64,000 nucleotides of DNA from contig JAITTY010000001.1 in assembly GCA_031286695.1 (NCBI GenBank), positions 1 to 64,000 of the forward strand, written 5' to 3'. The translations under genes were made by a program, and so were the position numbers. The notes under the pieces are model-generated. The model did no database searches and was not told the DNA's origin. It saw nothing but the letters and a program-made list of their open reading frames with translations. Positions 26,354 to 36,215 of this stretch are shown piece by piece. Each line of letters opens with the position of its first letter. Position 1 is the stretch's first letter. This DNA comes from Sphingobacterium sp. GTDB taxonomy: Bacteria > Bacteroidota > Bacteroidia > Sphingobacteriales > Sphingobacteriaceae.

Positions 26354-27817
26354 ATGTGTATGAATCAAAGCAAAAAACAAGAGTTTGCCATTGTGGACAT
26401 TGAGACTACAGGAGGCAATGCGAAATCCAGCAGGATCACTGAGGTTGCCATTGTTATTCATGATGGTAACCAAGTTTTGGAACGTTGGGAGACACTGGTT
26501 AATCCTGGAAAGGAAATTCCTAATTCAATTTTTGCACTTACCGGTATAGACAACGATATGGTGAAAGACGCTCCATTATTTGATGAAGTTGCCGAACATA
26601 TTTTTAGCATGCTCAAAGACCGCATTTTTGTTGCCCATAATGTTAATTTTGACTATTCATTTATTCGTTTCCAGCTCCAGGAATCAGGATTTGAATGGTC
26701 AGCTATAAAATTATGTACCGTACGTTATGCGCGAAAAATAAAACCAGGATTATTATCCTATAGTTTAGGACGTTTATGTGATTACTTAGATATTCCGATT
26801 GAAAATAGACACCGTGCGGGTGGCGATGCCGATGCAACAGCCATTCTCTTTGCATATTTAAAAGTGCTGGACACCGATCAGGTATTTCAAGATATGATCA
26901 AACATAAAGCGGTTGATCAGCGTTTTCCGCCACATTTAAATCCGCTGGAGTACGAACAATTACCCAATGAAGCCGGGGTCTATTATTTTCACGATAAAGA
27001 TGGAAAAGTCATTTATGTTGGCAAGGCCGTGAATATAAAAAAAAGGGTTTTATCCCATTTTACCGGCAATAATATTCAGGCGCAAAGGCAGCATTTCTTA
27101 AAAGAGATTCATCATATAAGTTATGAATGCTGTGGGACAGAGCTGATGTCATTGTTATTGGAGTGTGCTGAAATCAAAAGGTTTTGGCCAAAATATAATA
27201 GAGCGCTTAAACGATATGAACCTAAATTCGGTTTATTCTCTTATGAAGATCAAAATGGCTACCTCCATCTGGCTATAGGGAAGGTAAACAGGGGACAAGT
27301 CTGTATTCAGCTTTTTCAGCGTGAATATGACGCTATTCAGTTGTTGCAGTCGTTTATTCAACATGGGGATATTAATCCGCAATTTTGTCAGTTTGGGCAC
27401 GCCAGTTTGTCTACGAAATCCATCAAGAAGGATGAATTGCCCGATCGCGACCTGCACAATACCCGGGTTGAACGTTGCATTGAGGATTGGCTCAAACAGC
27501 AACCATCGTATGTATTGATCGATAAAGGACGTAATTCCGAAGAAAAAAGCTGTATTGTCATTGAAAATGGTATTTTTTATGGAATGGGATATATAGATCA
27601 GTACTGCCAATACCAGGAGTTTGAAGCTATAAAAGGACAGGTTAAAAGATATCAAAGTAACCACTATATGATGGAATTGGTCAAAATGGCAGCAGAAAGG
27701 CAGCCTGTTAAGGTATATTTTTTGACAAAAACGACGGTTTTATCTGCTAACGCGGCGGAGCCTGATTTTTCATATGACAAACAGTCTCCACATCATCTTT
27801 TTGAGCTGTTTGAATAG
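26354..27817 (+). CDS. DnaQ-like 3'-5' exonuclease fused to a GIY-YIG nuclease domain
   Basis: The protein has 487 residues from ATG 26354; ATG 26360 is equally possible. The DEDDh exonuclease (about 12-175) shows DIETTG, AHNVNFDYSF and HRAGGDADAT. A GIY-YIG domain (about 200-280) shows AGVYYFHDKDGKVIYVGKA and a later catalytic-type Glu in LLLECAEIKRFWPKYN. The C-terminal 200 residues resemble no domain I know. Such fusions resemble a DNA polymerase III epsilon subunit joined to the N-terminal half of UvrC/Cho, suggesting a repair nuclease. Confidence 0.88.
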   Translation: MCMNQSKKQEFAIVDIETTGGNAKSSRITEVAIVIHDGNQVLERWETLVNPGKEIPNSIFALTGIDNDMVKDAPLFDEVAEHIFSMLKDRIFVAHNVNFDYSFIRFQLQESGFEWSAIKLCTVRYARKIKPGLLSYSLGRLCDYLDIPIENRHRAGGDADATAILFAYLKVLDTDQVFQDMIKHKAVDQRFPPHLNPLEYEQLPNEAGVYYFHDKDGKVIYVGKAVNIKKRVLSHFTGNNIQAQRQHFLKEIHHISYECCGTELMSLLLECAEIKRFWPKYNRALKRYEPKFGLFSYEDQNGYLHLAIGKVNRGQVCIQLFQREYDAIQLLQSFIQHGDINPQFCQFGHASLSTKSIKKDELPDRDLHNTRVERCIEDWLKQQPSYVLIDKGRNSEEKSCIVIENGIFYGMGYIDQYCQYQEFEAIKGQVKRYQSNHYMMELVKMAAERQPVKVYFLTKTTVLSANAAEPDFSYDKQSPHHLFELFE

Positions 27818-27995
27818 CATCTTTTTCGTTTAATATTTATTACTATTTTCCTGTTAGTCATCTTAATCTCAGTATTCTGTTAAAGAAATGTGAAATAGTG
27901 ATTCGCGCAAAACTTTGGTCCAATAGTTGAAATATATCTGATGTAGAATATTAAAAAAAAGACTTTTCATAATTTAGGTTAATAATTGGTTAGTT

Positions 27996-28035
27996 AAAAC
28001 CTGGGGCTCCCAACCTCAGGTTTTCTTTTTTTTAC
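27996..28035 (+). terminator. Intrinsic terminator
   Basis: AAAACCTGGGG pairs with CCTCAGGTTTT around CTCCCAA, with one wobble pair, followed by an eight-T tract on the plus strand. The nearest upstream plus-strand gene ends 178 bases earlier. Confidence 0.75.
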
Positions 28036-28306
28036 TACTTTAGGGCGTGACTCTTTATTTGATGCCCCCGCATATTTAGTTTGTGTAAGATAAAATTGTC
28101 GTTTTTTTAAATTAAAATATGTGATTCAAATTATTGGTTTTCAGTAGTTTGATTTTTGTCCCCTCTTTGTCCCCCTAAATTTTTTCCCTGTATAGTTAGT
28201 TTAACCTATTTTAGTGTCAGCATACTGTAATAGCGGAATTAGTAAAACAAAGATGGGGCGTTTTCTAAAAGTAGCTGCGGTATATCTTATCCATATCTTT
28301 ATATAT

Positions 28307-28331
28307 AAAAAGGGCCTTGGCCCTTTTTTTT
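28307..28331. terminator. Intrinsic terminator (bidirectional)
   Basis: AAAAAGGGC pairs with GCCCTTTTT around CTTG, with a T-tract on both strands. It is placed correctly for the minus-strand membrane gene ending at 28382. Confidence 0.75.
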
Positions 28332-28381
28332 GCATATCAGAGTAGCCGTTCAATAGGCATTGTCGGTGACAGATAGGTGGC

Positions 28382-29503
28382 CTAGATTTTAATATAGATA
28401 TTTTTCTTTCGCAAGTAATATGCGATCAACCAATTTAGGGTGACAAAGAGTAGTGCGAACAGGGCAGAAGCGAGGGACTGAAACTGCCAGTTGCTGAACA
28501 ATGCTTGATAGCTAAAACTCCATAGATTTTGTTGTGTTTCTCCGATAAGAATAAAGGAACAAACTGTTGGAATCAGCCCACTAAGACAGTAAATAAATAG
28601 TGTGTTTTTACCGAAATCGTCAAATATGGTATAAAAGATTCCTCTGATGTGCTGAAATTCGATGAGGTAGATTAATATCCCAAGGAAAGATAGTGCAATG
28701 CCCGTTGTGAATATGCAGTAACTGCTGGTCCAGATTTTCTTATTGATCGGGAAAGCAAATGACCAGAGATAACCGATCAGAATAAAGAACAATCCTAGAA
28801 TCAACAGGCGCATCAGCTCCCTTTTGCCCGTCAGTTTTTGAATAATGTACTTTCCAGCGATATATCCGAATATCGTTTGACTGATGGCTGGAAATACGCT
28901 CCAGAGATCCTCAGGATCAAATGCTGTACCTTCACCGTGATAAAGATGGGATGCGCCGAAGATTCGGATATCGAGTGCTGTTCCGAACCAACCATCGAGG
29001 CTATAGGGATCTGCAGGGTTACCAAAATAGCAAACTAGCCAATAGACGAACAGAAGCAAAATACTAATAATGGCTGCACCTTTGTCTCGAAAATAATATA
29101 ATATAATCGCTGTGCTGAAATAACAGATAGCAATACGCTGCAGCACTCCAAAATATCTGTACTTGGCAAATGGAATCCACTCGAACTGGTGAAGACTATT
29201 CCATTCTCCAAAAGGGAAAATATTTAAAAATACACCGAGTAGAAAGAGAATGATTGTTCTCTTGAGGATTTTATTCCAATATAATCCAGGTGCCAGCTGA
29301 TCGCTATTTTTTAGAGAAAATGCCATGGAGTTTCCGACAGCAAATAAGAAAAATGGAAAGATGAGATCCGTAAACGTACATCCATGCCAGATGGAATGTT
29401 CAAGTTGCGGAAATACATGATGATAGTTGCCAGGATTATTGACGAGAATCATAGCCGCAAGTGTAAACCCACGGAAGATATCCAGTGATTTAAAACGAGT
29501 CAT
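28382..29503 (-). CDS. Membrane acyltransferase-like protein (DUF5009/HGSNAT-like)
   Basis: The protein has 373 residues with about ten transmembrane helices. The N-terminus RFKSLDIFRGFTLAAMILVNNPG and the segment HGCTFTDLIFPFFLFAVGNSM, with its conserved His and Asp, are typical of the COG4299 family. That family is related to lysosomal heparan-alpha-glucosaminide N-acetyltransferase, which acetylates amino sugars across a membrane. It is the last gene of the SusC/SusD locus but lies behind a terminator, so it may be expressed at a lower level. A link to amino-sugar glycans is inferred from the family. Confidence 0.82.
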   Translation of the reverse strand: MTRFKSLDIFRGFTLAAMILVNNPGNYHHVFPQLEHSIWHGCTFTDLIFPFFLFAVGNSMAFSLKNSDQLAPGLYWNKILKRTIILFLLGVFLNIFPFGEWNSLHQFEWIPFAKYRYFGVLQRIAICYFSTAIILYYFRDKGAAIISILLLFVYWLVCYFGNPADPYSLDGWFGTALDIRIFGASHLYHGEGTAFDPEDLWSVFPAISQTIFGYIAGKYIIQKLTGKRELMRLLILGLFFILIGYLWSFAFPINKKIWTSSYCIFTTGIALSFLGILIYLIEFQHIRGIFYTIFDDFGKNTLFIYCLSGLIPTVCSFILIGETQQNLWSFSYQALFSNWQFQSLASALFALLFVTLNWLIAYYLRKKNIYIKI

Positions 29504-29524
29504 AATAAAGTGTTTGAGTAAAAA

Positions 29525-29562
29525 AAAGGCTGTTCGAAGAGTACATTCTTAGAACAGCCTTT
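29525..29562 (-). terminator. Terminator between susD-like and DUF5009 genes
   Basis: AAAGGCTGTTC (29525-29535) pairs with GAACAGCCTTT (29552-29562) around a 16-base loop; on the minus strand it is followed by a T-tract. It would stop or attenuate transcription from the susCD genes. Confidence 0.75.
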
Positions 29563-29573
29563 GATTGGTCTAA

Positions 29574-31124
29574 TTAATAGCCTGGGTTTTGAATCAGGCT
29601 CGGGTTTGCCTGCATTTCCAATAATGGTATTGGAAGGAGCAGGCTATTTTGGTTAAAATTATATTTAATCAGCGTAGCGTTGCTCTGTTTGCCGTTATCG
29701 CATGTAAATTTGATCTCATTTAATTTATTCATCACATCTACCGTGACACCATAACGATTTAAATCATCCCAGCGTTGACCCTCGAAAGCAAGTTCTAATC
29801 GGCGTTCGTTTAAAATGATGGTCTTTAATGCACTGGAGCTGACACCGGATAGATCGGAGAGTCCTGCTCGGTGCCGGATGATGTTCACCGTATTCAGTGC
29901 ATCAGCGGTGTTCCCTAAGGCATTTTGCGCTTCAGCTTTGAGTAGTATGATGTCTGCAAGTCGCAAGAGGTAAAAATGATCGCCACTTTGGAAGCTGTTT
30001 GCATGTTTCTGTTTGACATTAAAAGGAATCTCGGTGTCGGCATCTGCGCATGGATTCCAGAACTCATCTGCCCAAGGCACCGAGTAGAACCAGATGTTGG
30101 CATTCTTTCGTTCAGTGTCACCGGCATTGTCATAAGCTTCGACAAGATCCTTGGATGGTGTCCCGTATCGGCGCCATTCGTTTTCATTGATTTTTCCATT
30201 TTCATCAAGATCCGGGAAGAAGAAAGCGCCACCCCAACAACTTAGATTGGGGCTGCCAGCGATATAGGGGATCTCAATAATGGATTCATTGTTGTAATTA
30301 TGTTTTCCATCAAAGAGGTCCGCATAGTTTTGAAGCAATTGGTAACCACCTTTTCCATTGATCACAGCATTGGCATATTGCAATACCTTATTGTAATCTC
30401 GATCAGGCCGCTGAGCCCATATTTTTGTCAGTAATGCATTTGCAGCTCCTTTGGTTGCTCTAACCTTGTCAATGGAAGGCTGTCCAAATACATCTGGAAG
30501 ATTATTGACAGCAACTTTTAGGTCCGAATCAATAAAATCATAAACCTCCTCGGCAGTTGATCGTTTGATGCGCAATACTTCGGCATCAGTGCTGTTGGAG
30601 TGTTTTTCCAACGGCACACCACCGTAAAGTTTGACCAATTGGTAGTAATGAAAAGCTCTTAAAAATGAAGCCTCCCCAAGGATTTGTTTTCTCCTTTCTT
30701 CTGAAAACGTAGGATCTGTGACCTTATCAACGTTGTCGATAACGACGTTGCATTTTGAGATTGCTCCATACAGCTCTTCCCAGTCCCTGCGTACCATCTC
30801 ATTGGTATTGGTAATGGTATTATAATCAATTTGTGAGAAGTCTATTTCACCGCCACCGGCGGCATGTGCATTGTCGGAGCGGATATCCGTTTGCAGAATC
30901 ATTTCCCATTGATAATAATTGGCATTACTTCCTTCCCGTGTATCGTTACCAATAAAAGAATTGTAGGCTCCGTTTAAAGCTTTTTCGATATTGTCTCCGG
31001 TGAGATAGGCATTTTCACTCGTTACCGTGGAGGTCGGTTGAAGATCTAAAAACTTTTTGCAGGAATTTAGAGCAAGAGATGCCAATAAGGCTATGGCTAA
31101 TGAGGTATATCTATTTGATTTCAT
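29574..31124 (-). CDS. SusD/RagB-family outer-membrane glycan-binding lipoprotein
   Basis: The protein has 516 residues with a lipoprotein signal peptide (SLALNSCKKFLDLQP, lipid on Cys22). The TPR-like SusD fold shows the usual ASFLRAFHYYQLVKLYGGVPL (about 152-172) and the C-terminal LNERRLELAFEGQRWDDLNRYG. It caps the SusC-like porin and binds the incoming oligosaccharide. It starts 18 bases after the SusC-like gene. The ligand cannot be read from sequence. Confidence 0.93.
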   Translation of the reverse strand: MKSNRYTSLAIALLASLALNSCKKFLDLQPTSTVTSENAYLTGDNIEKALNGAYNSFIGNDTREGSNANYYQWEMILQTDIRSDNAHAAGGGEIDFSQIDYNTITNTNEMVRRDWEELYGAISKCNVVIDNVDKVTDPTFSEERRKQILGEASFLRAFHYYQLVKLYGGVPLEKHSNSTDAEVLRIKRSTAEEVYDFIDSDLKVAVNNLPDVFGQPSIDKVRATKGAANALLTKIWAQRPDRDYNKVLQYANAVINGKGGYQLLQNYADLFDGKHNYNNESIIEIPYIAGSPNLSCWGGAFFFPDLDENGKINENEWRRYGTPSKDLVEAYDNAGDTERKNANIWFYSVPWADEFWNPCADADTEIPFNVKQKHANSFQSGDHFYLLRLADIILLKAEAQNALGNTADALNTVNIIRHRAGLSDLSGVSSSALKTIILNERRLELAFEGQRWDDLNRYGVTVDVMNKLNEIKFTCDNGKQSNATLIKYNFNQNSLLLPIPLLEMQANPSLIQNPGY

Positions 31125-31142
31125 TGTTTGTAAGCTAAAAGG

Positions 31143-34100
31143 TTAAAAAGTTAGGTTTAAACCAACAATAAAGGTGCGTGCCTGGGGTGAAGTCCCAAAA
31201 TCAATGCCCGGCGCCATATTAGCACTCACATTTGCCTGATTAGTTCCCCCATACATGCTTACCTCAGGATCCAAACCTGAGTATTTGGTGAATGTTAACA
31301 GATTCTCGCCTGTTACATAAAAACGGACTTTATTGAGCTTCCATCTTTCGAGTACTTGTTTAGGTAGCGTATAGGCCAAAGTCATCGATTTTACCCTGAG
31401 GTAGGAACCTTTCTCTACAAAACGGGAGGAAATTTGTGAATTGTAGTTGTCATCTGTATTGTTTAGATCCGGACGTGGCATATGACTATTTTTGTTGTCA
31501 ACCGTCCATCTGTTTAACACAGCAGCACTTTGGTTTCTAGGTTCCCACATACCTTCTGTATAAATACGCGTCGCATTAAGGATATCATTTCCCTGTACAC
31601 CTTGTAAGAAAAAGGAAAAGTTGAAGTTCTTATAGCTGAAATCATTGGTCATGCCATAAGAGAATTTTGGTGTAGCATTACCAATGATAGCCATATCACT
31701 CGTTTGAAGACCTGCTTCCGGATCGGCCATCTGATAGATCATGTCACCGGTCTCCGGATTTACGCCTTTTGCGACATAGCCCCAGAATGATCCCAATGCA
31801 ACGCCTTCTTTTGCAATCGTACTATTGCCTCGGCCATCAATATTTCCGTCATAGTAGGTTCCGCCATCAATATTCAGGACTTTATTGCGATTGAGCCCAA
31901 AGGTCACTGTTGTATTCCATTTGAAATCGTGAACGAAATTTCGGCTACTCAATTCGAATTCGAAACCTCTATTTTGTAGGTCGCCGAGGTTTTTCAGTGC
32001 AGTTCTATAGCCCGAACTATACGGAACTCTTGAGCTGAGAAGTAGGCCTACAGTCCTTTTTGCATAATAATCTGCTCCAAATATCAATCTAGAATTAAAG
32101 AAACTGGCATCCACACCTATATCCGTCTGGTTTGTTGTTTCCCATTTTAAATTGGGATTGTCCAAGGTAGCAGGTGTATACCCGGGTACTACTTGGTCGC
32201 CGATGTTGTATGATCCTGTCACCTCGACTAAACCGAGATACGCAAAGGCCGGAATTTGACTATTCCCAACTTTACCCCAACTCGCACGGATTTTCAAATC
32301 GTTTACTGTGTTTTTCAGCGAACTGAAGAAATCTTCATTGGATAAACGCCAGCCGGCAGAGAAAGAAGGGAAGTATCCCCAACGGTTATTGGGCCCAAAT
32401 ACGGATGACGCGTCGGCCCGCAGATTTGCTGTAAATAAGTATTTGTCATTATAATCATAACCGATTTTCGCTATACCGGAAACAGTCGATACGGCGGCAT
32501 CTATCGCTGTAGGCATCGCCGTGATCATCGAACCACCATTGACGGTGTGAATTGCTGGATTAGCAAAATTCTGTGTAGCGATATTTGAGATTGTTGTTTG
32601 TGTTTTAGTGGTGATATAACCTAGTAAACCTGTGAAGTGGTGCTTGTCACTAAAGGTTCTGTCATAGTTTAATGTATTTTCGGACATCCAATACTGATTG
32701 TCCTGCTGCTGGAGCGTCGCCATTCCTTTATATTTTCTACCTTCTGTCGTGCGGAACGGATCCACAAAAGTGCGGTACTGGTTGTTAAATTTCTCATACC
32801 CAAACAGCGATTTGAATTTTAATCCAGGTAGGATGTTGGCTTCCACAAAGGCATTTCCTGTAAATCTGTTGTTGATATAGCTGTGCTCGTTGCCTGTTGC
32901 CAATGCAACGGGGTTGTCGAGATCGGTATAGAATGGATCTACTGTGAAAGCGCCTTTATCGCCATATATACCGATTACTGGAGAGCCCAGATAAGCATTC
33001 ATGATGACTCCATTTCTGGAATTTTCGTTAATATCTACGTCGTACCAACGATTGTAAGATAAGCTTGTTCCAACTTTAAAGATTTTATTGATCTGATGAT
33101 CCAAATTAACCTTGAAATTGACTTTATTGACTGTATTGGTAATTACCGTACCATTATCTTTTTGATAAGATCCCGAGATGTAAAACCCTGTCTTTTCATC
33201 TCCACCGCGTACTGAAGCCTGGTATTTTTGGCTGTGACCGGTGCGGAATAGCTGATCTGGCCAATTCGTATCAGCGGTATATTTCGACCAATCCAAGGCT
33301 TCTCCCATCTCAGTCATTAATGCTCTATATTGTGCCGCATTTAGAACGCTAGGCTTTTTTCTGATGGCTGAAAATCCTTGATAGGTTTCGAAATTTACCT
33401 GTGTTTTACCGTTTTTTCCTCTTTTGGTTGTAATCAATACAACGCCATTTGCTCCAGAAGATCCATAGACAGCGGCAGAAGCAGCATCTTTTAATACCGA
33501 AATGCTTTGAATATCTGATGGATTGAGTTCTGCTATATTTTCCGTAGGAACTCCATCTACAATGTATAATGGATTGCTACCTGCAGTAATTGTTGAAGTT
33601 CCGCGAACGCGAATGGAAAAGCCGGCTTGAGGTTGTCCGGAAGATTTTACAATTTCTACCCCCGCCATTTTGCCCTCCATGGCACTCGCTAATTGGGTCA
33701 CAGGACGATCTTCAATATCCTTTGTGCTCATGGTTGCAATGGCTCCCGTAATGTCCTTTTTTTTCTGTGTTCCAAAACCAACGACAACGATCTGCTCCAA
33801 TTGATTGTTGGCAGTTTTTAGCTGCACATTGAGGAAGCTATTCGAACCTACAGTACTACTTATTGTCTCATAACCGATCGAACTAAAACTGAGCTGATGC
33901 GTAGGAGTCGCTTCAATTGAAAACTCACCTTTGCTGTCTGTTTCCGTTTGTTTACCTGTTGTTGTATTGCGGATTGTGACCCCTGTTAATGCTTTACCGT
34001 CGCCATCGGTAACGCGCCCTTTGACAAGCTGTTGTACATTTATCGTGTTTCTTAAAGGTATGTCATCTGTTTTCCTTTTTAGGACAATGGTGTTGTTGAC

Positions 34101-34415
34101 AATTTTGTATGAATACGACAGCTCTTTCAGGTTGTCATCAAGAATTTCAACAATAGAACCATCTTTATGGTTTATTCGGATTTTTTGGTTATCATTAATC
34201 TGTGAGTTATCGTACAGAAACACATAAGAACTCTGACGCTCAATTTCTTTAGCAAACTTTGCTAAAGTGTATTCCTTGTCTTGTAACTTGATTTTAGATT
34301 GGTTTACATTCGCCATCGCCAAATTATTTGCATGGGAAACGCATTGGATAGCAAGTAAAGCAGCAAATAGTTTTGCCTTTTTACCAGTCCCTTGGATGGT
34401 TTTAAGTTTATACAT
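31143..34415 (-). CDS. SusC/RagA-family TonB-dependent receptor with STN signalling domain
   Basis: The protein has 1090 residues. After the signal peptide (about 1-35) come an STN domain (about 55-115, KLQDKEYTLAKFAKEIERQS), a carboxypeptidase-regulatory-like beta-sandwich (about 130-205), the plug (VVGFGTQKKKDITGAIATM; LYIVDGVP; VLKDAASAAVYGSSGANGVV) and a 22-strand-type barrel ending in FIVGLNLTF. The STN domain contacts a periplasmic FecR-type anti-sigma factor when substrate binds, and exactly such a gene lies upstream, so ligand import should switch on this locus. The substrate is unknown. Confidence 0.94.
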   Translation of the reverse strand: MYKLKTIQGTGKKAKLFAALLAIQCVSHANNLAMANVNQSKIKLQDKEYTLAKFAKEIERQSSYVFLYDNSQINDNQKIRINHKDGSIVEILDDNLKELSYSYKIVNNTIVLKRKTDDIPLRNTINVQQLVKGRVTDGDGKALTGVTIRNTTTGKQTETDSKGEFSIEATPTHQLSFSSIGYETISSTVGSNSFLNVQLKTANNQLEQIVVVGFGTQKKKDITGAIATMSTKDIEDRPVTQLASAMEGKMAGVEIVKSSGQPQAGFSIRVRGTSTITAGSNPLYIVDGVPTENIAELNPSDIQSISVLKDAASAAVYGSSGANGVVLITTKRGKNGKTQVNFETYQGFSAIRKKPSVLNAAQYRALMTEMGEALDWSKYTADTNWPDQLFRTGHSQKYQASVRGGDEKTGFYISGSYQKDNGTVITNTVNKVNFKVNLDHQINKIFKVGTSLSYNRWYDVDINENSRNGVIMNAYLGSPVIGIYGDKGAFTVDPFYTDLDNPVALATGNEHSYINNRFTGNAFVEANILPGLKFKSLFGYEKFNNQYRTFVDPFRTTEGRKYKGMATLQQQDNQYWMSENTLNYDRTFSDKHHFTGLLGYITTKTQTTISNIATQNFANPAIHTVNGGSMITAMPTAIDAAVSTVSGIAKIGYDYNDKYLFTANLRADASSVFGPNNRWGYFPSFSAGWRLSNEDFFSSLKNTVNDLKIRASWGKVGNSQIPAFAYLGLVEVTGSYNIGDQVVPGYTPATLDNPNLKWETTNQTDIGVDASFFNSRLIFGADYYAKRTVGLLLSSRVPYSSGYRTALKNLGDLQNRGFEFELSSRNFVHDFKWNTTVTFGLNRNKVLNIDGGTYYDGNIDGRGNSTIAKEGVALGSFWGYVAKGVNPETGDMIYQMADPEAGLQTSDMAIIGNATPKFSYGMTNDFSYKNFNFSFFLQGVQGNDILNATRIYTEGMWEPRNQSAAVLNRWTVDNKNSHMPRPDLNNTDDNYNSQISSRFVEKGSYLRVKSMTLAYTLPKQVLERWKLNKVRFYVTGENLLTFTKYSGLDPEVSMYGGTNQANVSANMAPGIDFGTSPQARTFIVGLNLTF

Positions 34416-34450
34416 AATTAGTTGGGTAAGTTTGTTTTATATTAAATAAT

Positions 34451-35590
34451 TTAGAGTTCAACTTCAATTTTATTGTTTTGCAATCGACATTTTATATCCA
34501 GGAAGTTGAGGGTCTCAACCAGTTGCTGGGCCGTTGAATTACGTTTTATTTTTCCTGTCAGTTCACGCTTTTCATTTGTTCCTTTATACACGATATCTAC
34601 ATTATACCAACGTTTTATGGCGGCAAGCGCATCTTTAATTGGTGTCGATTCGAAATAGAAAAAGCCATTTTTCCAGGCCATTGCTTCTTCGATATTGGCT
34701 TCTGCTACGATAAGATCTCCGCCAGTGGTAAATGCTGCTTGACCAGGTTTCAGCATTTTTGACTTGCCGAATTGCGAAACCTGCACCGAACCCTCCATTA
34801 AGGTTGTTTTATTATGCTCACCTGGATAGGATCGCACATTAAAATGGGTTCCGAATACACGAATGGTCTGTTCATTGGATCGCACATAGAATGGTCGCTT
34901 GCTATCATGGCTGACCTCAAAATAGGCCTCCCCAGATAATTTTACTTCTCGGCTATTCGAAGCAAAAGATTCAGGAAATGTCAATATGGAGCCAGCATTT
35001 AGCCACACCTTACTGCCGTCGGCCAAAATGATCGTATACTCTGTTCCAATCGGGGTTTCAATGGTATTGGTACGGCTTGCAGCAGTATTCTTACTGGCTG
35101 TAAATTGATATTGCACGGTTCCGGAAGCAGTGGTAACGACTTTCACCTGTTCATCCTGATGGAGGACACTTTGTTGGTGAGCAGAAAGGTCAATTTTAGT
35201 TCCGTCGGCTAAAGTTAATACGGCCGCTTTAATGCCCGGATGAACTTGTTGTTGCGTCTTCACGGCTACCTGCGGGGTATCTCCGGTTGTTCTTTTAACA
35301 AGGTAAAGGGGCAATATAAATAACAGTGCCAAAGCAGCAGCTATTCCACTCAATTTCACCCATTGTGGAATTCGCTTGATTTTTGACGCTTGAATTTCCT
35401 GCTTTATATTGGAAAATAACAACTCTTTGAGTTGTTGTTCATCGGTTGCCAGCTCCTCAGGAATAGGGAGCGGTTCGCCATTACTTGTTTCATACCACTG
35501 TTGCAATTCAGCTTCCTCTTCAGGGGTACATGTGCCTTGAAGCCATTTATAAGCCAATTGCTTTATTCGGAATTGATTATGATCAACCAT
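34451..35590 (-). CDS. FecR-family transmembrane anti-sigma factor
   Basis: The protein has 379 residues with a cytosolic N-terminal sigma-binding part (about 1-80), a single transmembrane helix (SGIAAALALLFILPLYLV, about 82-99), then the periplasmic FecR domain (ETPIGTEYTIILADGSKVWL; RSNEQTIRVFGTHFNVRSYP) and a C-terminal domain that contacts the receptor's STN domain (FYFESTPIKDALAAIKRWYNV). It holds the ECF sigma factor inactive until the TonB receptor signals. It lies between the sigma and SusC-like genes. Confidence 0.92.
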   Translation of the reverse strand: MVDHNQFRIKQLAYKWLQGTCTPEEEAELQQWYETSNGEPLPIPEELATDEQQLKELLFSNIKQEIQASKIKRIPQWVKLSGIAAALALLFILPLYLVKRTTGDTPQVAVKTQQQVHPGIKAAVLTLADGTKIDLSAHQQSVLHQDEQVKVVTTASGTVQYQFTASKNTAASRTNTIETPIGTEYTIILADGSKVWLNAGSILTFPESFASNSREVKLSGEAYFEVSHDSKRPFYVRSNEQTIRVFGTHFNVRSYPGEHNKTTLMEGSVQVSQFGKSKMLKPGQAAFTTGGDLIVAEANIEEAMAWKNGFFYFESTPIKDALAAIKRWYNVDIVYKGTNEKRELTGKIKRNSTAQQLVETLNFLDIKCRLQNNKIEVEL

Positions 35591-35657
35591 ATTTAGGGGT
35601 TATTTGTATATAGAGTCCCTAAATTGGGCTGATACCCTGACAAGAAGAGAAAAAAAA

Positions 35658-36215
35658 TTACAAAGTAATCAGAAAGCGCTGAATACCAGCGCGTATTTTT
35701 TTTAGGGCACGGCTTAATTGGGTTTCTACAGTCTTGACAGAAATGTTGAGGTTTTCTGCAATCTGTTTGTACGTGAGCCCTTCTTCGCGGGATAGTTTGA
35801 AAATAAGCTGGCATTTTTCAGGTAGTTCAGAAACAAGCTGATCCAACCGAACCCGTAGTTCCTCAAATTGGAGCCAGTCTTCTGTTGAATTATCAAAATC
35901 CACCCAATCAGCTTCATGTCTGAAAGCTTCCTGCTTGTATTGTTGTGCGAGATATTTAAATACTTTGTATTTAACGGCCACAGCGAGGTAGGAGGCGAGA
36001 TTGCTTTCAATTTGGAGTTGATGGCGTCTCAGCCAAAGTGAAGTAAAGATATTTTGTACGATTTCCTGCGCGTCTTCCAACGAATTTGTTTTGCGTGCAG
36101 CCTGGTAATAAAGCTTTTTCCAATAACGATCATACAAAGCTTCAAAAGCTAAGTTATCGTCTTGTTGAATCAACAGGATCAACTCCTCATCTGAACGGCC
36201 TCCAAAATCTTTCAT
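35658..36215 (-). CDS. ECF sigma factor of the SusC/D locus
   Basis: Counting from ATG 36215 the protein has 185 residues; an upstream TTG is a less likely start. Region 2 shows LAFEALYDRYWKKLYYQAAR and DAQEIVQNIFTSLWLRR; region 4 shows LTYKQIAENLNISVKTVETQLSRAL. It is the regulator for the FecR-controlled receptor operon downstream. The order sigma, FecR, SusC, SusD is a standard trans-envelope signalling locus of Bacteroidota. Confidence 0.93.
   Translation of the reverse strand: MKDFGGRSDEELILLIQQDDNLAFEALYDRYWKKLYYQAARKTNSLEDAQEIVQNIFTSLWLRRHQLQIESNLASYLAVAVKYKVFKYLAQQYKQEAFRHEADWVDFDNSTEDWLQFEELRVRLDQLVSELPEKCQLIFKLSREEGLTYKQIAENLNISVKTVETQLSRALKKIRAGIQRFLITL

Larger units (their letters stand above)
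27818..28381. other. 564-base intergenic region with two terminators
   Basis: No recognisable protein gene lies here. It holds terminator-like hairpins at 27996-28035 and 28307-28331, and a direct repeat of TTTGTCCCC (28155-28163 and 28166-28174, 11-base period). A 30-codon frame (28253-28345) runs through the second terminator and is not convincing. The 180-base stretch before the first terminator could be a long 3' UTR or a small RNA. Confidence 0.4.

Noticed and set aside
28253..28345. 30-codon frame MGRFLKVAAVYL...
   Set aside because: It runs straight through a strong terminator stem, so translation of it is unlikely.
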